DNA of 64,000 bases from Azorinus chamasolen (GCA_963576725.1 OY755237.1:63155423-63219422); one strand, 5' to 3'. Positions 1-10,405 are shown, counted from the stretch's first letter. The notes: generated by a model from the sequence alone, not told the origin. Numbers and translations are program-made.

Positions 1-139
1 ATGCATAAATAAGAGTATCAGATCAATACTGTTACTTAGGCAAACAGGGGGTGCCTTGATCAAACAGCTCCCACAGAAGCTATCTAATCTGGGTCTACTC
101 TTTTTGCAAATGCGAAAAGCGGTCCGATAACGTAAATGG
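1..139 (-). mobile_element. T6 TTAA-class MITE, cut by window start
   Basis: The right end reads GTAAATGG followed by TTAG, a one-base variant of the TTAA target. A worn hairpin stem (CAAACAGG to TTTGCAAATGCG) lies at about 39-112. The left end lies outside the window. Confidence 0.6.
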
Positions 140-582
140 TTAGTATGACATACATGTATATGCATGTTCTTTTGAGCACATTTGTAATCTGCTATATTGT
201 TTGCATCTGACAGAACGTTGGGGCAGTATATTACAGTAAATCCTATTGAACCAAAATAGCATTCAAATTATAGTTCATATATCTAATGAAATTTACTATC
301 AAATAATTACAAAAGGAGCCTTAAAATATCCAGCGCTTCAAACCGATAGTCGTCTATGATTGTGTACTGAGTATCAGTGGGTGGGGTAATCGGATACTAT
401 GAACTAGATTTCAACAGCAAATTTGAACCCACAACCTGATTTTAGACCTCTTAAAATTTTGAAGTTGGTGTCTGTTTCAAAATATGATATGGGGTAATTC
501 TATATACTTTCATTTCATTCCAGCTGTTTCAAATGTCAATATTAAAGTGGCATTTAGCAAGATGAGCCCTGATATTCCTTAA

Positions 583-824
583 CATTTCACTCCGTAAATA
601 CGCATTCCTACGCATTTGCAAACAGAGAAGACCTAGATCAGTCGACTCCTGCAGGAGCCGTCTGACCAGGATCTGCTCTATTTGCTTATGAAATAATATA
701 GATATGATTATACAATTTCTGCCAAGGCTAATATTCCTGAATGTATGTGCCTTCATAAAATAAAATAATCTAATTAATATTCATCATGTCATTAGTTCCT
801 ACATAACTATACATGGAGTAAAGG
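583..824 (+). mobile_element. T6 TTAA-class MITE
   Basis: It is preceded by TTAA (579-582) and ends in GGAGTAAAGG followed by TTTA. The stem starts at GCAAACAGAG, its tip is CTCCTGCAGGAG (646-657), and the right arm ends in CTATTTGC. The tail holds TTAATATTCAT and TACATAACTATACATGG, as in other T6 copies. The TATA-type tip is replaced by TGCA in this copy. Confidence 0.75.
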
Positions 825-929
825 TTTACATGTAACTCTTTTTATGCATCGTATTGTCGTCTGCCAAATGTATCTTCTGTGTCAATTTTCCCCTTTGACC
901 TTTCTGTCCGTTTTATTTAAATCTCTGAA

Positions 930-1070
930 CACTGGCGGCGAAACTGTGATTACCTATGCAAATAGTTTGGATTAAGACATTTGACACTTTGACCATGTAG
1001 TCGTAAAGAAATGAGAGAAATTTGATTTTAAGATTTGACGCAGACGACAATTGTTGCAGACGAAATATTT
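930..1070 (+). mobile_element. T3 fragment, palindrome deleted
   Basis: It has T3 subterminal blocks: GGCGGCGAAACTGTGATTAC, then AGTTTGGAT, then GCAGACGACAATTG. The hairpin between them is missing and neither terminus is intact. Confidence 0.5.
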
Positions 1071-1188
1071 GCACAAGAGTTAAGATATATATATATATAA
1101 CCACAGTAACCATTATAGGTACGGAGTCATCGAGTTACTTCACATTTCATCTGGATCTAATCTGGTTATGTAAAGCCATGTACATATA

Positions 1189-1380
1189 CAGGAAAACCCC
1201 GCTAATGCGACCACCTAAAAGAGGTACAAATATGGGTGCTAGATGCAGGTGTTTGCTTAATGCAGGACAAAAGTAATGCAGAAAGCTCCTGCATTACTTT
1301 TGTCCTGTATTAAGCAACCACCTGCTTATGAAGGCAGCTATACTTATTCTTTAAGTGGTCGCATTAGAGAGGTTATATTG
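1189..1380 (-). mobile_element. P3 TA-class MITE, shortened tip
   Basis: The ends are CAGGAAAACCCCGC and GAGAGGTTATATTG, flanked by TA. The stem arms GCTTAATGCAGGACAAAAG and CTTTTGTCCTGTATTAAGC pair. The tip has lost about one side of GCTCCTATAGGAGC, reading AAGCTCCTGCATTAC. Confidence 0.85.
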
Positions 1381-1659
1381 TATATACGCCTAATGCAGTA
1401 TAACTAGAACAAAACTTCATAATATTATGCGTACCAAATTGGTTCTAAATTTAAAAAACAGCAATGTTTAAGCCCCATGGCGTATTACATTGTAATTTCG
1501 CGGAACTCTCGTGGCCTGACAAATGATGACATTCGATCAGTGAGTGTATCGATTGGGTGTTAGATTTATATCAAACACATTGTATCATTCCTTTGAGTGG
1601 CATGTCATACCTCTCTACAATGACGTTGATGTCGATTGATGATGCTTTTTTGACATTTT

Positions 1660-1857
1660 AGCCTGTCTTATTTCTATGCGCGTATTGGCCGGTATTTGCA
1701 AAGAGCCTGGATCCAGATGAGACACCGAGTAACTCGGCATCTTTTCTGGATCCAAACTGTTAGGCACACTGTCAATAGTTCCCCTAAGTCTCGGAAGTCA
1801 GTGAAAATTTCACCAATCAGAAATTGGACAGGCATTATAGTTTCAGCATGAGATGGG
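1660..1857. mobile_element. T2 TTAA-class MITE, left end unclear
   Basis: A near-perfect palindrome (about 1707-1763) carries GGATCC in both arms and GAGTAACTC at the tip. The right end GATGGG abuts TTAA at 1858-1861, which also serves as the left target copy of the next element. Confidence 0.7.
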
Positions 1858-1861
1858 TTAA

Positions 1862-2103
1862 CCGTTCGCTTGCTATTCACGTCAATATACTTACCTGAAA
1901 ATAGTGAAGACCCAGATGAGACAGCTCCTGCAGGAGCTGTCTCATCAGGGTCTGCACTATTTACAAGTTGATTGCGCAACCAGTGCACTCCACAGCAGTG
2001 ATTGCACAGCGAAATACGTGTACACAGTGAATATATATGTAACTATACAACAGGGCATAGGTAAAGAAGGAGAAATGTATTTTAAAATTCAGCAAGAGAA
2101 GGG
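1862..2103 (+). mobile_element. T1 TTAA-class MITE
   Basis: It is flanked by TTAA on both sides (1858-1861 and 2104-2107). The inner termini are TTCGCTTGCT and AGCAAGAGAAGGG. The hairpin arms are ATAGTGAAGACCCAGATGAG and CTCATCAGGGTCTGCACTAT, with tip GCTCCTGCAGGAGC. A reading frame of about 67 codons crosses the palindrome in every T1 copy. It opens at GTG rather than ATG, so I treat it as non-coding. Confidence 0.9.
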
Positions 2104-2234
2104 TTAATTTGCGTCGTGTCAGCGAGCCAATTTAGTATCGACTGAAGTATATATCCAATATCACTACTGAATATTTAAATTCAAAGTGGAATGGTCCATC
2201 TTAGTTTAAAGGCAGTGTTCATTCAGTATGAAAA

Positions 2235-2347
2235 AAATTAATTTATTAGAGGGTATGGCATGAAAAACAGTGTCCTTGGAGATACCCTCTGATCTGGATC
2301 AGCACTTTTTATAAATGTCAGTTAGCTCGTGTCCCTCATTCAAAGGG
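2235..2347. mobile_element. T8-like relic
   Basis: AACAGTGTCCTTGGAGA, TACCCTCTGATCTGG and a right end CATTCAAAGGGTTA resemble T8, but the arms are badly worn. Confidence 0.35.
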
Positions 2348-2585
2348 TTACATATTGATATAGATTTACCTGCCATGAATGTTACTCGTGCGTGGGTGGG
2401 GTTGTCTAACCATTGTTCAGCTATTGTACGAGTTATGAATATGGCTCTTCAAGCTCAGATTTTCAAGTACAAATATTTGCGTTTACTTAGAGCGCTGCTG
2501 ACGACGGCATGGCAGCTGGTGCTGCAGTGTACGGTCCCCGATAAGTCTGTACCTTGAGCCTGGTCTAAACCGACGCATTATATCC

Positions 2586-2735
2586 TTTCTTAGCCCTTTC
2601 CCTGTTGAATATTCATATTAGATGACACCATAAATATATATTAGTTGTACATATGAGTGTTTGCTGTAGAGTCAGATCTATCGTAATTTCCTAAGCAAAA
2701 AGCCGACCCTGATCAGACGGTTCCTGTAATTCATA
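2586..2735 (-). mobile_element. T6/T5-type left half
   Basis: Contains AGCCCTTTCCCTGTTGAAT, ATTCATATTAGATGACACC and the start of the stem (GACCCTGATCAGACGG). The second arm and the right end are missing. Confidence 0.55.
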
Positions 2736-2837
2736 TGTGTAAGAGTTTGGTTGCGAGTTTGAAATTAAATCAAATGGAGAAATAGTTAAAGTAGTGTTAC
2801 TAGTGTTACTCGTTCTCCCCTAAGCGCGACCTGACGT

Positions 2838-3195
2838 CAGTTGCAACCATCTCGGATCCAGATCAGACGCCGGGTAATTCAGCATCTTATCAGGATCTAA
2901 GCTGTTTAACCATTCGCTTGCTACTCACGTCAATATACCTACCTGTAAATAGTGAAGACCCAGATGAGACAGCTCCTGCAGGAGCTGTCTAATCAGGGTC
3001 TGCACTATTTACAAGTTGATTGTGCAACCAGTGCACTCCACAGCAGTGATTGCACAGCGAACTACTTGTACACAGTGGATATATATGTAATTATACAACA
3101 GGGCATGGGTAAAGAAGGAGAAATGTATTTTAAAATTCAGCAAGAGAAGGGTTAACAAACGTCAGGCATTTCTCAAAAGTTTTGAACGAACTGGA
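2838..3195 (+). mobile_element. T2 element interrupted by a T1 element
   Basis: The T2 palindrome (GATCCAGATCAGACGCCGGG to ATCAGGATCTAAGCTG) is followed by CTGTTTAAC, where a T1 copy sits. T2 resumes after it with AACAAACGTCAGGC and CTCAAAAGTTT. The insertion used a TTAA inside the common T2 flank CTGTTTAACAC. Confidence 0.65.
2910..3151 (+). mobile_element. T1 TTAA-class MITE, nested in T2
   Basis: Flanked by TTAA at 2906-2909 and 3152-3155. It is nearly identical to the copy at 1862-2103, with the same tip GCTCCTGCAGGAGC. The high similarity suggests recent spread of T1. Confidence 0.9.
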
Positions 3196-3299
3196 AATCT
3201 GTAGAACTTTAAACAGATTGGAGCTGAAACAGACACCATTTTACCGCAGACATATGAGTAAGATTGCCAAACAAAATATGCTGATGGAGATCTACAGTT

Positions 3300-3480
3300 T
3301 AACTATGCTAATGCTACCACTTAATGAATCAACACTTCCGCCTTTCCACACAGGTGGTTGCTTAATACAGGACGAATGTAATGCCGAAACTTCCTGCAAA
3401 AGGAGCTTTCGGCACTACTTTCGACCTGCATTAAGCTATCACCTGTCTTTAAGACCCATAATTAGATTTTAGTTGCCGTT
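3300..3480 (+). mobile_element. P3/P4-type relic
   Basis: The stem arms CAGGTGGTTGCTTAATACAG and GCATTAAGCTATCACCTG are recognisable. The tip reads CTTCCTGCAAAAGGAGCTTTC. The TIRs are too worn to place. Confidence 0.55.
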
Positions 3481-3965
3481 TTAGAAATGCGTTACTTGTT
3501 TTCATAGTGTGGGACTGTCAATCCCTTCTGTTTGATTTCTAAGACACCACTTTTGTCTATTGTCTACTAGACATGTGTAAATGTCACGGCTGCCACTTGA
3601 ATAAAGACAATGTTGAATCATACTGAACTCACTCCTGTGTTTATATTTTTATTCATCAAGTCAGACTCTTATCCACGTGGTTTATACTTTTGTAGTATTT
3701 GACTGTACATAATAAAACAGGTTTGGACAAGACTGTGTTGGTGGTATATAATTCAAACGAATAGTATAGATTGCACAACTATCGCAGGAATGTTTCAAGT
3801 TGAATATATGAAAATTAAGCGCTCGAAAAGGCAACACTTTGTTTCTTGCAAAAATGGTCTTATATTAATAATTAATTGGTTTGACGAATGCATGAGAGCC
3901 GTTTTAAGAAATTGACAATCTGTGACATTAAAGAATATTTTTAATGAACTGTTATAATAAAACAT
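3481..3965. other. No feature found
   Basis: AT-rich sequence with no open exon-like stretch, no hairpin element and no tandem repeat that I can see. Confidence 0.5.
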
Positions 3966-4830
3966 ATACATGCATGTTAGAAACCCTAGTAAATGACGTC
4001 CAGATAATTAGAAAACTTAAGTAAATTGAATACCGCGTAAGAAGTGCTAGGGACATGAGTAGGGTGCACCTTAAATAACTTCTCATGAGCAGACTCAATA
4101 AAACCGAGTCTGCAATTTTCTCTTTTCACATTCCTGCTTTTGTTTTCGAAGGACCTCTTACTTTCAGCAGTTATATATCAAATAGTTCGAGTACACAACG
4201 TACTGGTATGTTAGAAACCTGGAGTAAATGACGTCTTGGTATATTAGACAACTCGAGTAAATGACGTACTGATATATTAGAAATCTCGAGTAAATGACGT
4301 CCCTGGTATATTAGACAACTCGAGTAAATGACATCCTGATATATTAGAAATCTCGAGTAAATGACGCTCCTGGTATATTAGACAACTCCAGTAAATGATG
4401 TCCTGATATATTAGAAATCTCGAGTAAATGACGTCCCTGGTATATTAGACAACTCGAGTAAATGACGTCCTGATATATTAGAAATCTCGAGTAAATGACG
4501 TCCCTGGTATATTAGACAACTCGAGTAATGACGCCCTGATATATTCGAAAATGACATCCTGGAATACAAGACAAATTCAGTGCATGACATTCTGGTATAT
4601 TAAATGACCCGAGTAAATGAGTAAATGACGTTCTGTTATATTAGACAACTCGAGTATATGAGGTCCTGTTATATTCGACAACTCGAGTATAAGAAGTCCT
4701 GTTATATTAGACAACTCGAGTAAAACGTCCTGTATATTAGGCAACGCGACTAAATGACGCACTAGTATGTTAAACAACTCGAGTAGATGACGCCCTGTAT
4801 ATTAGACAACTCGAGTAAATGATATCCTGT
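3966..4830. repeat. Minisatellite, 33-34 bp unit in 67 bp dimers
   Basis: Units run CTCGAGTAAATGACGTCC then TGGTATATTAGACAA, alternating with a variant TGATATATTAGAAAT. The A/B alternation gives a period of about 67 bp. The regular core is about 4205-4560. Earlier (from about 3966) and later units are diverged, with CTCGAG kept in most. Confidence 0.9.
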
Positions 4831-4961
4831 ATTTATGAACACATACACGTGGATTCGTGTAGCACGACACCACTTTCATTTTTTAAAGAAATCGATAATT
4901 TCAAGACCATTGATATTGCCCATTTGTAATATCCTTCAGTACATCTAATAACAACATGATA

Positions 4962-5164
4962 CAGTAAAACCCCTTTGAAGTGGCCACCGGAAAGTGTTCT
5001 TTTCTGTGTGCTAAAGTCAGATGGTAGTAATGCAGGATGGAAATTATTCAGCAATACCTTGCAGGATGTTTCTGCATTACTTCCATCAAGCATTCAGCAA
5101 CCACCTGTTTTTAAAGACACGAATATCTATTCAAAAGTGGTGGTCGATTTAGAGGGTTGAACGG
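4962..5164 (+). mobile_element. P-class MITE, P2/P4-like, worn
   Basis: Left end TA then CAGTAAAACCCCTTTGAAG. The stem arms GATGGTAGTAATGCAGGATG and CATTCAGCAACCACCTG are imperfect. The right end GAGGGTTGAACGG is degraded. Confidence 0.65.
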
Positions 5165-5417
5165 TATTTATAATAACATGAAACTCATATTAAACACGAT
5201 CGTAATAGTTATTTTAATCTTGATGAAAATATGTTTTTCTATATGAATTTCCCTGTACGGATATATTGGATGTTTTATATTGTTGTGCGGGATTTTTTAG
5301 TAATTAATATAGAGATTGATATTTTTATGTTGTTCGTGTCTTTAACCTTTAGCGAGTGACATACTCATCCGTGAATAACTTTGCAGACATTTGCGATCCA
5401 GATTTTATGCCGATTAA

Positions 5418-5574
5418 CCCTATTCCCTCATATTTGCTCCTTAGTAGCAAATGCTCTATTTATCACAACGGTTTCTAAACTACACAATTCTAGATTTCCC
5501 TTTTTCTAGTAAATGTTCCTTTTCGGTAGATTTAATAAAATAGGTTGGGTCTAAAAATAGCCTACGAGGGAGTG
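5418..5574 (-). mobile_element. T7 element, most of left arm deleted
   Basis: TTAA at 5414-5417, then CCCTATTCCCTCATA. It jumps into the second hairpin arm (AGCAAATGCTCTATTTATC) and continues with CTTTTTCTAGTAAATGTTCC and GGTTGGGTCTAAAAATAGCC. The expected right terminus GGGAATGGG is replaced where a P4 element begins. Confidence 0.65.
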
Positions 5575-5578
5575 TGTA

Positions 5579-5753
5579 CAGTAGAACCTGTCCTATGTGG
5601 CTATCAAAAGACAGATGGTAGCTTAATGCAGATAATGCAAAAAGCTCCTTATAAGAACTTTCTGCATCACTTTTGCCCTGCCATAATGAACCATCTGCTT
5701 TTTAAGACTTCAATGTTTGCTAAATAAATGGCCGCTTTAGACAGGTTCTACGG
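5579..5753 (-). mobile_element. P4 TA-class MITE
   Basis: Begins CAGTAGAACCTGTC after TA and ends GACAGGTTCTACGG. The stem runs from GATGGTAGCTTAATGC to CATAATGAACCATC, with a degenerate tip AAAGCTCCTTATAAG. Confidence 0.7.
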
Positions 5754-5800
5754 TGCTACCATATTATTATAACCATATAAATGACATGCAACAGATATAG

Positions 5801-5945
5801 CAGAACCCTGTAAATCGGAAGAATTTATATACTTTTGGGCAGTTGATTGCTTAATGCATGGTGAAAGTCATGCAGAAAGCTCCTAGAGGAGCTTTCTGCA
5901 TGACTTAACCCTGCAATAAGCTGCCACCTGTGTTACAGATCAATA
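5801..5945 (-). mobile_element. P2 copy with worn ends
   Basis: Hairpin GTCATGCAGAAAGCTCC to GGAGCTTTCTGCATGAC with tip CTAG, inside GCTTAATGCATGG and CTGCAATAAGCTGCCACC. The outer TIRs are only partly recognisable (AGAACCCTGTAAATCGG). Confidence 0.65.
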
Positions 5946-6007
5946 ATGCTACGTATTTGAGTGTTCGAATAACCGATTTTTCACTGTATTACATGTATAA
6001 ATCCGTT

Positions 6008-6225
6008 ACATGTACCGCATGGATATTCAAGTTAGAAATAATGCCGTCATGAATATCAAAAATGTATTATACATGTATTTCATAATGGCACATGAACACA
6101 TGAGTTTTGGCCTTGACAGAAACTGTAGATTCATATATATCTATTATAGCATAAACAAGCAGCCGTCTGATATGTGTCTACTCTGTTTGCAAAAACGTAG
6201 AAAGGCATATTTATGGCGTAAATGG
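6008..6225 (-). mobile_element. T6 copy lacking the first hairpin arm
   Basis: Interior TTCAAGTTAGAAATAATG, AACTGTAGATTCATATATAT and the terminus GGCGTAAATGG before TTAA (6226-6229) are T6. The first arm is deleted between AAACAAGCA and GCCGTCTGATAT. Confidence 0.65.
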
Positions 6226-6319
6226 TTAATTATTTACGATAATAATGACGATATGAAGATTAATTAGCCTTACTTTTTTAATTGCGTATTAGCAAGATCC
6301 GTTTTAGTCTTTGAAGAAA

Positions 6320-6433
6320 TTATAACCAATAAGCAATCAGCGCAGGATATTATCGGACGACTCCCATAAGGGGCTGTCTGATATGGGTCTTTAATGTTTG
6401 CAAAGGTGTTCATATTTTTTCCATTAGGCAAAG
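6320..6433 (-). mobile_element. T5/T6 relic
   Basis: Degenerate hairpin GGACGACTCCCATAAGGG to GCTGTCTGATATGGGTC, then TTTGCAAAGGTGTTC. The terminus is lost. Confidence 0.45.
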
Positions 6434-6557
6434 GATTAAGAGACAATTTAATAGAGGTAAGATTGTATTTCTTGAAGACTGGCGATAACTCAGCGTATTG
6501 CAAATGTGATTGCTTGTATAATTCCCGTTCTGTTCTTAGCAGTCATCTCTCTTCTAA

Positions 6558-6779
6558 CCCTTCTCTTGCTATTCACGTCAATATACCTACCTGTAAATAG
6601 TGAAGACCCAGATGAGACAGCTCCTGTAGGAGCTGTCTCATCAGGGTCTGCACTATTTACAAGTTGATTGTGCAACCAGTGCACTCCACAGCAGTGATTG
6701 AACAGCGAAATACTTGTACACAGTGAATATATATGTATTTAAAAGGAGAAATGTATTTTAAAATTCAGCAAGAGAATGG
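6558..6779 (+). mobile_element. T1 MITE with small internal deletion
   Basis: Begins CCCTTCTCTTGC after CTAA and ends GAGAATGG before TTAA. The tip is GCTCCTGTAGGAGC. About 25 bp between ATATATGTA and AAGGAGAAATG is missing relative to other T1 copies. Confidence 0.85.
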
Positions 6780-6869
6780 TTAATGAACTCATGGTTTACA
6801 ATAAAACCTCGCTAAAACGAGCAATCAAGTAAATAGCATTGCCGGACTTCAGATTAGGTAGCACTTTAA

Positions 6870-7114
6870 CCCTTTCCTGTATATAAATGCCCTTTCACGC
6901 ATTTTCAAATAAAGTAGACCCAAATCAGACGGCTACTATAGGAGCCGTCTAATCAGAGTCTGCTCTGTTTGCCTTTGGATTGATATAAATTTGATTCTGC
7001 GGTGTTTTTGTTTTCAAAGAAACTCATTCCCTTGAAAATGTTACATTATTAAATTCAGCTAATAAATATCCATGATATCATTATTTCTTACATGAATACT
7101 GAACAGGGAAATGG
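6870..7114 (+). mobile_element. T5 left / T6-like right MITE
   Basis: TTAA at 6866-6869, then CCTTTCCTGTATATAAATGC. The stem has tip CTACTATAGGAG. The tail AATATCCATGATATCATT and TTACATGAATACTGAACAGG is shared with the copies at 35457 and 41226, so this is a recurring recombinant subtype. The end is GGAAATGG before TTGA. Confidence 0.75.
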
Positions 7115-7375
7115 TTGATACTTTAATGCTTCTTTACTAAAAGTTCGGTTCGGAGAGGATTCAGCTTATCATTAGGAGGTATTGTTACACATGTTATATT
7201 GTATTTCATTATCAAGTGATCAATGGCGCAATATTGTACATTAGTTGGGTCAACATGGTTTGTATAGGCCTGAAGGAACATTTGATTTATGAGGATGTGA
7301 CAGGTCAGCTCGATAATCAATTAAGTCCGAAATCGCCGGCAAGCGACTCACAGAGATGTCTGTTATAGGCAAATA

Positions 7376-7579
7376 CAGTAAAACCTCTCTATAACGGCCA
7401 CTAAATTACATCATGTATTTTGTGTTAAAAGCATGTGGCTGCTTAAAGCAAGGTGAGAGTAAAACAGAACGCTCCTATAGGAGCGTTCTGTTTTACTTTC
7501 ACCATGCTTTAATCTGCCACCTGTCCTAAATACCAACTAATTACCACAATCTAGTGGTCGTTGTAGAGAGGTTTTACTG
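7376..7579 (+). mobile_element. P1 TA-class MITE
   Basis: Flanked by TA on both sides. TIRs are CAGTAAAACCTCTC and GAGAGGTTTTACTG. The stem arms start at CATGTGGCTGCTTAAAGC and pair almost perfectly through AAACAGAACGCTCC to the tip CTATAG. This is the type copy for P1. Confidence 0.92.
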
Positions 7580-7589
7580 TATGTGATTA

Positions 7590-7745
7590 CTTTTGCAAAC
7601 AGCTTGGACTCAGTCTCTCTTTAGGATCCAAATTGTTTAACATACCGCTAAGGTTTTAGAGGAAAACTTGAAGGAGAGTCCAGACACTCTAAAACCTAAC
7701 GCAGCCAACATTGTTTGCAGAGGAAACATATTTGGCGCCAAAAGA
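7590..7745. mobile_element. T2/T3 relic with a small separate hairpin
   Basis: AACAGCTTGGACTCAG and GGATCCAAATTGTTTAAC are a broken T2/T3 stem. Next to it, AAGGTTTTAGAG and CTCTAAAACCT form a 12 bp inverted repeat with a 25 bp spacer. Confidence 0.4.
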
Positions 7746-7951
7746 GTTAACTGTGTCTCTTGGAGGCATTTCGGAAATGGGAAATGTGTATACGAACGTT
7801 ATAAAACCCAAATGAGACACATTAAGATATAAGATGTATCCTAGAGGATTGGCATGTAAAGTATGTCAGTATGAAAATACCAGACGATGAGCCAAAGGCA
7901 CGCCAACTGACCAGCGTCTACAGAGTACGTTTGGATTAATACAATGTTGAT

Positions 7952-8160
7952 AAACCCCCATATAAATCACCACCGCATAAAAGGGGGATATTTTATGTCA
8001 TAAAGACACACTGTAACTTAATTCAGGAAGACAGTTATGCAGGTCACTCCTACAGGAGCTTTCTGTATTTGTTTTCACGCCGCATTATGCTTCGCCCTGC
8101 CTTTAAGAAATCTACCTGTCCAAAAGGTTCTCAAATCATCTTTACTCAATGTTTGGATTA
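7952..8160. mobile_element. P-class relic
   Basis: Contains CTTAATTCAGGAAGAC, the tip region CACTCCTACAGGAGCTTTCTG and GCATTATGCTTCG, which are worn P2/P3 stem parts. No intact TIR. Confidence 0.4.
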
Positions 8161-8572
8161 GCGAAGGTTTATAATTAAAGAAAACGAAGGCTAAAAGTGT
8201 GAACAAAATAAAACCTTCATTTTAAAAACAAAAAGGGTATGTTGTGTCCTTTTTCCTTCGTAAAAGATGTAGACTCAGATTGGTTACTATACGTCAGAGA
8301 AGCACCATCTGATAAAACAGAACAAAACTGATAATTTATTAAAGACTCGTCAAGACGTACGGACTGGCCTGTGTATCAGGATTGATGACACATTTTGCAG
8401 CTAGCAAGTGTGCAATAACTCCTTGTCTCATAAGAGAAACAATAATGTTCTGTTTGAAAAAAAAAATGAAACACGGATTTACGCTGAACATTAAATATGA
8501 TGTTATTTTCTGTGGAGGACATCTTGTTCAGCATGACACAGTAGTAGTACGTATATAGATAAGATGCAGATA
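8161..8572. other. No feature found
   Basis: AT-rich, with a short poly-A run near 8456-8468. No hairpin element, SINE or exon signal seen. Confidence 0.5.
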
Positions 8573-8776
8573 CAGTAAAACCTCTCTATAACGGCCACTA
8601 AATTACATTAGGTATTTTGTGTCAAATGCAGGTGGTTGCTTAAAGCAAGGTGAACGCGAAACAGAACGCTCTTATAGGAGCGTTCTGTTTTACTTTCATC
8701 TTGCTTTAAGCAGTCACTTGCCCTAAATACCAACTAATGAACACTATTTAGTGGCCGTTATAGAGAGGTTTTATTG
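8573..8776 (+). mobile_element. P1 TA-class MITE
   Basis: Intact left TIR, right end GAGAGGTTTTATTG, TA on both sides. The stem tip is GCTCTTATAGGAGC, with one base changed in the left half. Confidence 0.9.
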
Positions 8777-8786
8777 TAATTCAAAA

Positions 8787-8865
8787 CATCTTATTTCTCT
8801 GCCCTACCCTATATCTTGCTGCAACTCATTAGAATCGCCTCTCCAAGGTGGGTTTGGCCAAGTGA
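8787..8865. mobile_element. Relic of the P5-type stem
   Basis: TTATTTCTCTGCCCTACCC, then ATCTTGCTGCAACTC and ATTAGAATCGCCTC match one arm of the P5-type hairpin in diverged form. Confidence 0.4.
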
Positions 8866-8878
8866 TATTAAAAACATA

Positions 8879-9083
8879 CAGTAGAACCCCTCTAATGCGA
8901 CCACTTAATGAAAAAACATGAGTGTCTTTATAAGCAGGTGGTTGCTTAATGTAGGACAAAAGAAATGCAGAAAGCTCCTCTAGGAGCTTTCTGCATTACC
9001 TTTGTCCTGCATGAAGCTACCACATACATTTAGCACCCATAATTATATCTCTTTTAGGTGATCGCATTAGCGGGGTTTTACTG
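8879..9083 (+). mobile_element. P3 TA-class MITE
   Basis: Begins CAGTAGAACCCCTCTAATGC and ends GCGGGGTTTTACTG, with TA on both sides. Stem GCAGGTGGTTGCTTAATG; tip GCTCCTCTAGGAGC. Best forward P3 copy. Confidence 0.9.
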
Positions 9084-9138
9084 TATTTTATTTAGATTTA
9101 CTAAATATGTGTCTTACCTACAGTCCTAAAGATGTTAA

Positions 9139-9354
9139 CCATTTCCCTGTTTTATGTTTATTCCAAATTTCTACAACTACTTAATATTCATGGATAAAAA
9201 AGGTTTTAATAAAATATTGAAGAACAAACATTGTAGCTATTTTTTAAAAGTTAAGCAACAGATCTGTCAAATTCTATTAGCACACAGAGCAGACGCTGAT
9301 TAGACGGCTCCTACTCTGCAAATACATGATCACGCGTTTATATGAAGGACAGGG
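9139..9354 (-). mobile_element. T5 MITE lacking one hairpin arm
   Basis: TTAA at 9135-9138 and 9355-9358. Only GCAGACGCTGATTAGACGG of the stem remains before TACTCTGCAAATACATG. Interior TTAATATTCATGGATAAAA marks reverse T5. Confidence 0.75.
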
Positions 9355-9489
9355 TTAAGTGCTGACTGATGTCTCTAGATTAATTCATTTAACTTGCCTA
9401 TCCCAACACGGCTGTAAGCTATAAACGGCCGCATGTTAATATCATACGTAATATGTCACACCTCCAATATTTGTGCATTTAGCAACGTT

Positions 9490-9652
9490 TTTAAGCTGAA
9501 TTTATATAATGGCATATGTACACAAGATTCTGTGGCATTGGTAGAAACTGTTAGATTTCATAAGAAACCAGAGCACACCTGATCAGACGGCTCCTGTAGG
9601 AGTCTGGGTCTACTCTGTTTGCAACGGCGTAGAAAGGCGTATGGCGTAAAGG
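9490..9652 (-). mobile_element. T6 copy with truncated stem
   Basis: AAACTGTTAGATTTCAT, GACGGCTCCTGTAGGAG and GCGTAGAAAGGCGTATGG are T6 parts. The right arm skips directly to TCTGGGTCTACTCTG. It ends AAAGGG without TTAA. Confidence 0.6.
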
Positions 9653-9708
9653 GCAAGGAAAAACCAGTCCCGATCTTAGTTTGGTACCCATCCATTTTTC
9701 ATAATTAA

Positions 9709-9854
9709 CCCATTCCCTGATATTGACGACTTTTGACGACCCTGTAAAGGTCACTTTGTGAAACCATTGTGATAAATAGAACATTTGCTCCTATATGAGC
9801 AAATGCTCTATTTATCACAATGGTTTCAAACTACAAACTTCTAAACTAAAAGGG
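9709..9854 (-). mobile_element. T7 MITE, shortened right part
   Basis: TTAA at 9705-9708 and 9855-9858. Palindrome GAAACCATTGTGATAAATAG to CTATTTATCACAATGGTTTC, with AACATTTGCTCC and TATATGAGCAAATGC at the tip. The usual TAGTAAATGCTCC segment is deleted. Confidence 0.8.
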
Positions 9855-9878
9855 TTAACATGAATGGGTTCAGCAAAC

Positions 9879-9940
9879 AGCACATACCCTGTTCAGATAG
9901 CTCCTTCTGGAGTCCTCTAATCTGGGTCTACACGAATTGC
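9879..9940. mobile_element. T5/T6 stem relic
   Basis: AGCAAACAGCACATACCC, AGATAGCTCCTTCTGGAG and CTAATCTGGGTCTACACG form a worn T6-like hairpin without termini. Confidence 0.4.
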
Positions 9941-10264
9941 CTATGTTCTTATCAAGGGACATTGGGCACAAATGATTTACATGTAATGTTGTCATTTTCA
10001 GATGTTTGTGCAAGAATTATGTTGCCGATGTGACCTATGGAGAACAATAAGCGAAGCATTTCAGTGCACATCCAGGTCAAAAGTCTATAACAGGATCAAT
10101 CTGATCTTGTCTACAATTATAACATCTAAATCATGTCACGTTGTTGAGATTTGTAACTCTTTCAACCTTTTATTATCAAATGGTTTACATATCTAGGTAA
10201 CCGAAGACAGGAACGTAGCTGAATCCAAATGTAATATACGCACCGTGGCTATAGGGGTCCGGAG

Positions 10265-10405
10265 CCATGTTACCCGTAGAAAATTTATGATTGTATGGTT
10301 TTGGAACCATTGTGGTAAATAGAGCATTTGCTCCTATAGGAGCAAATTCTCATTCTATCACAATGGTTTCAAAAGATGACTTTTACAGAAGCGTCAATCT
10401 GAGGC
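10265..10405 (+). mobile_element. T7 relic
   Basis: The palindrome (about 10306-10372) has tip TTGCTCCTATAGGAGCAA intact and is followed by TGACTTTTACAGAAGCGTC. Both termini are lost. Confidence 0.65.

Noticed and set aside
1904..2107. A 67-codon reading frame repeated almost unchanged in every T1 copy (also 2952, 31963, 36204, 55819)
   Set aside because: It starts at GTG, reads through both palindrome arms and runs into the TTAA flank. Its conservation follows from the youth of the T1 family, not from coding constraint.
3182..3472. 96-codon frame after the second T1
   Set aside because: Its second half is the P3/P4 relic hairpin, and it has no recognisable motif.
4205..4560. CRISPR array
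   Set aside because: Repeats are direct and contiguous with no unique spacers, in a eukaryotic-looking context.
7376..7579. microRNA precursor
   Set aside because: The hairpin is a long near-perfect inverted repeat inside a TA-flanked MITE with many copies. Small RNA data would be needed before calling a miRNA.
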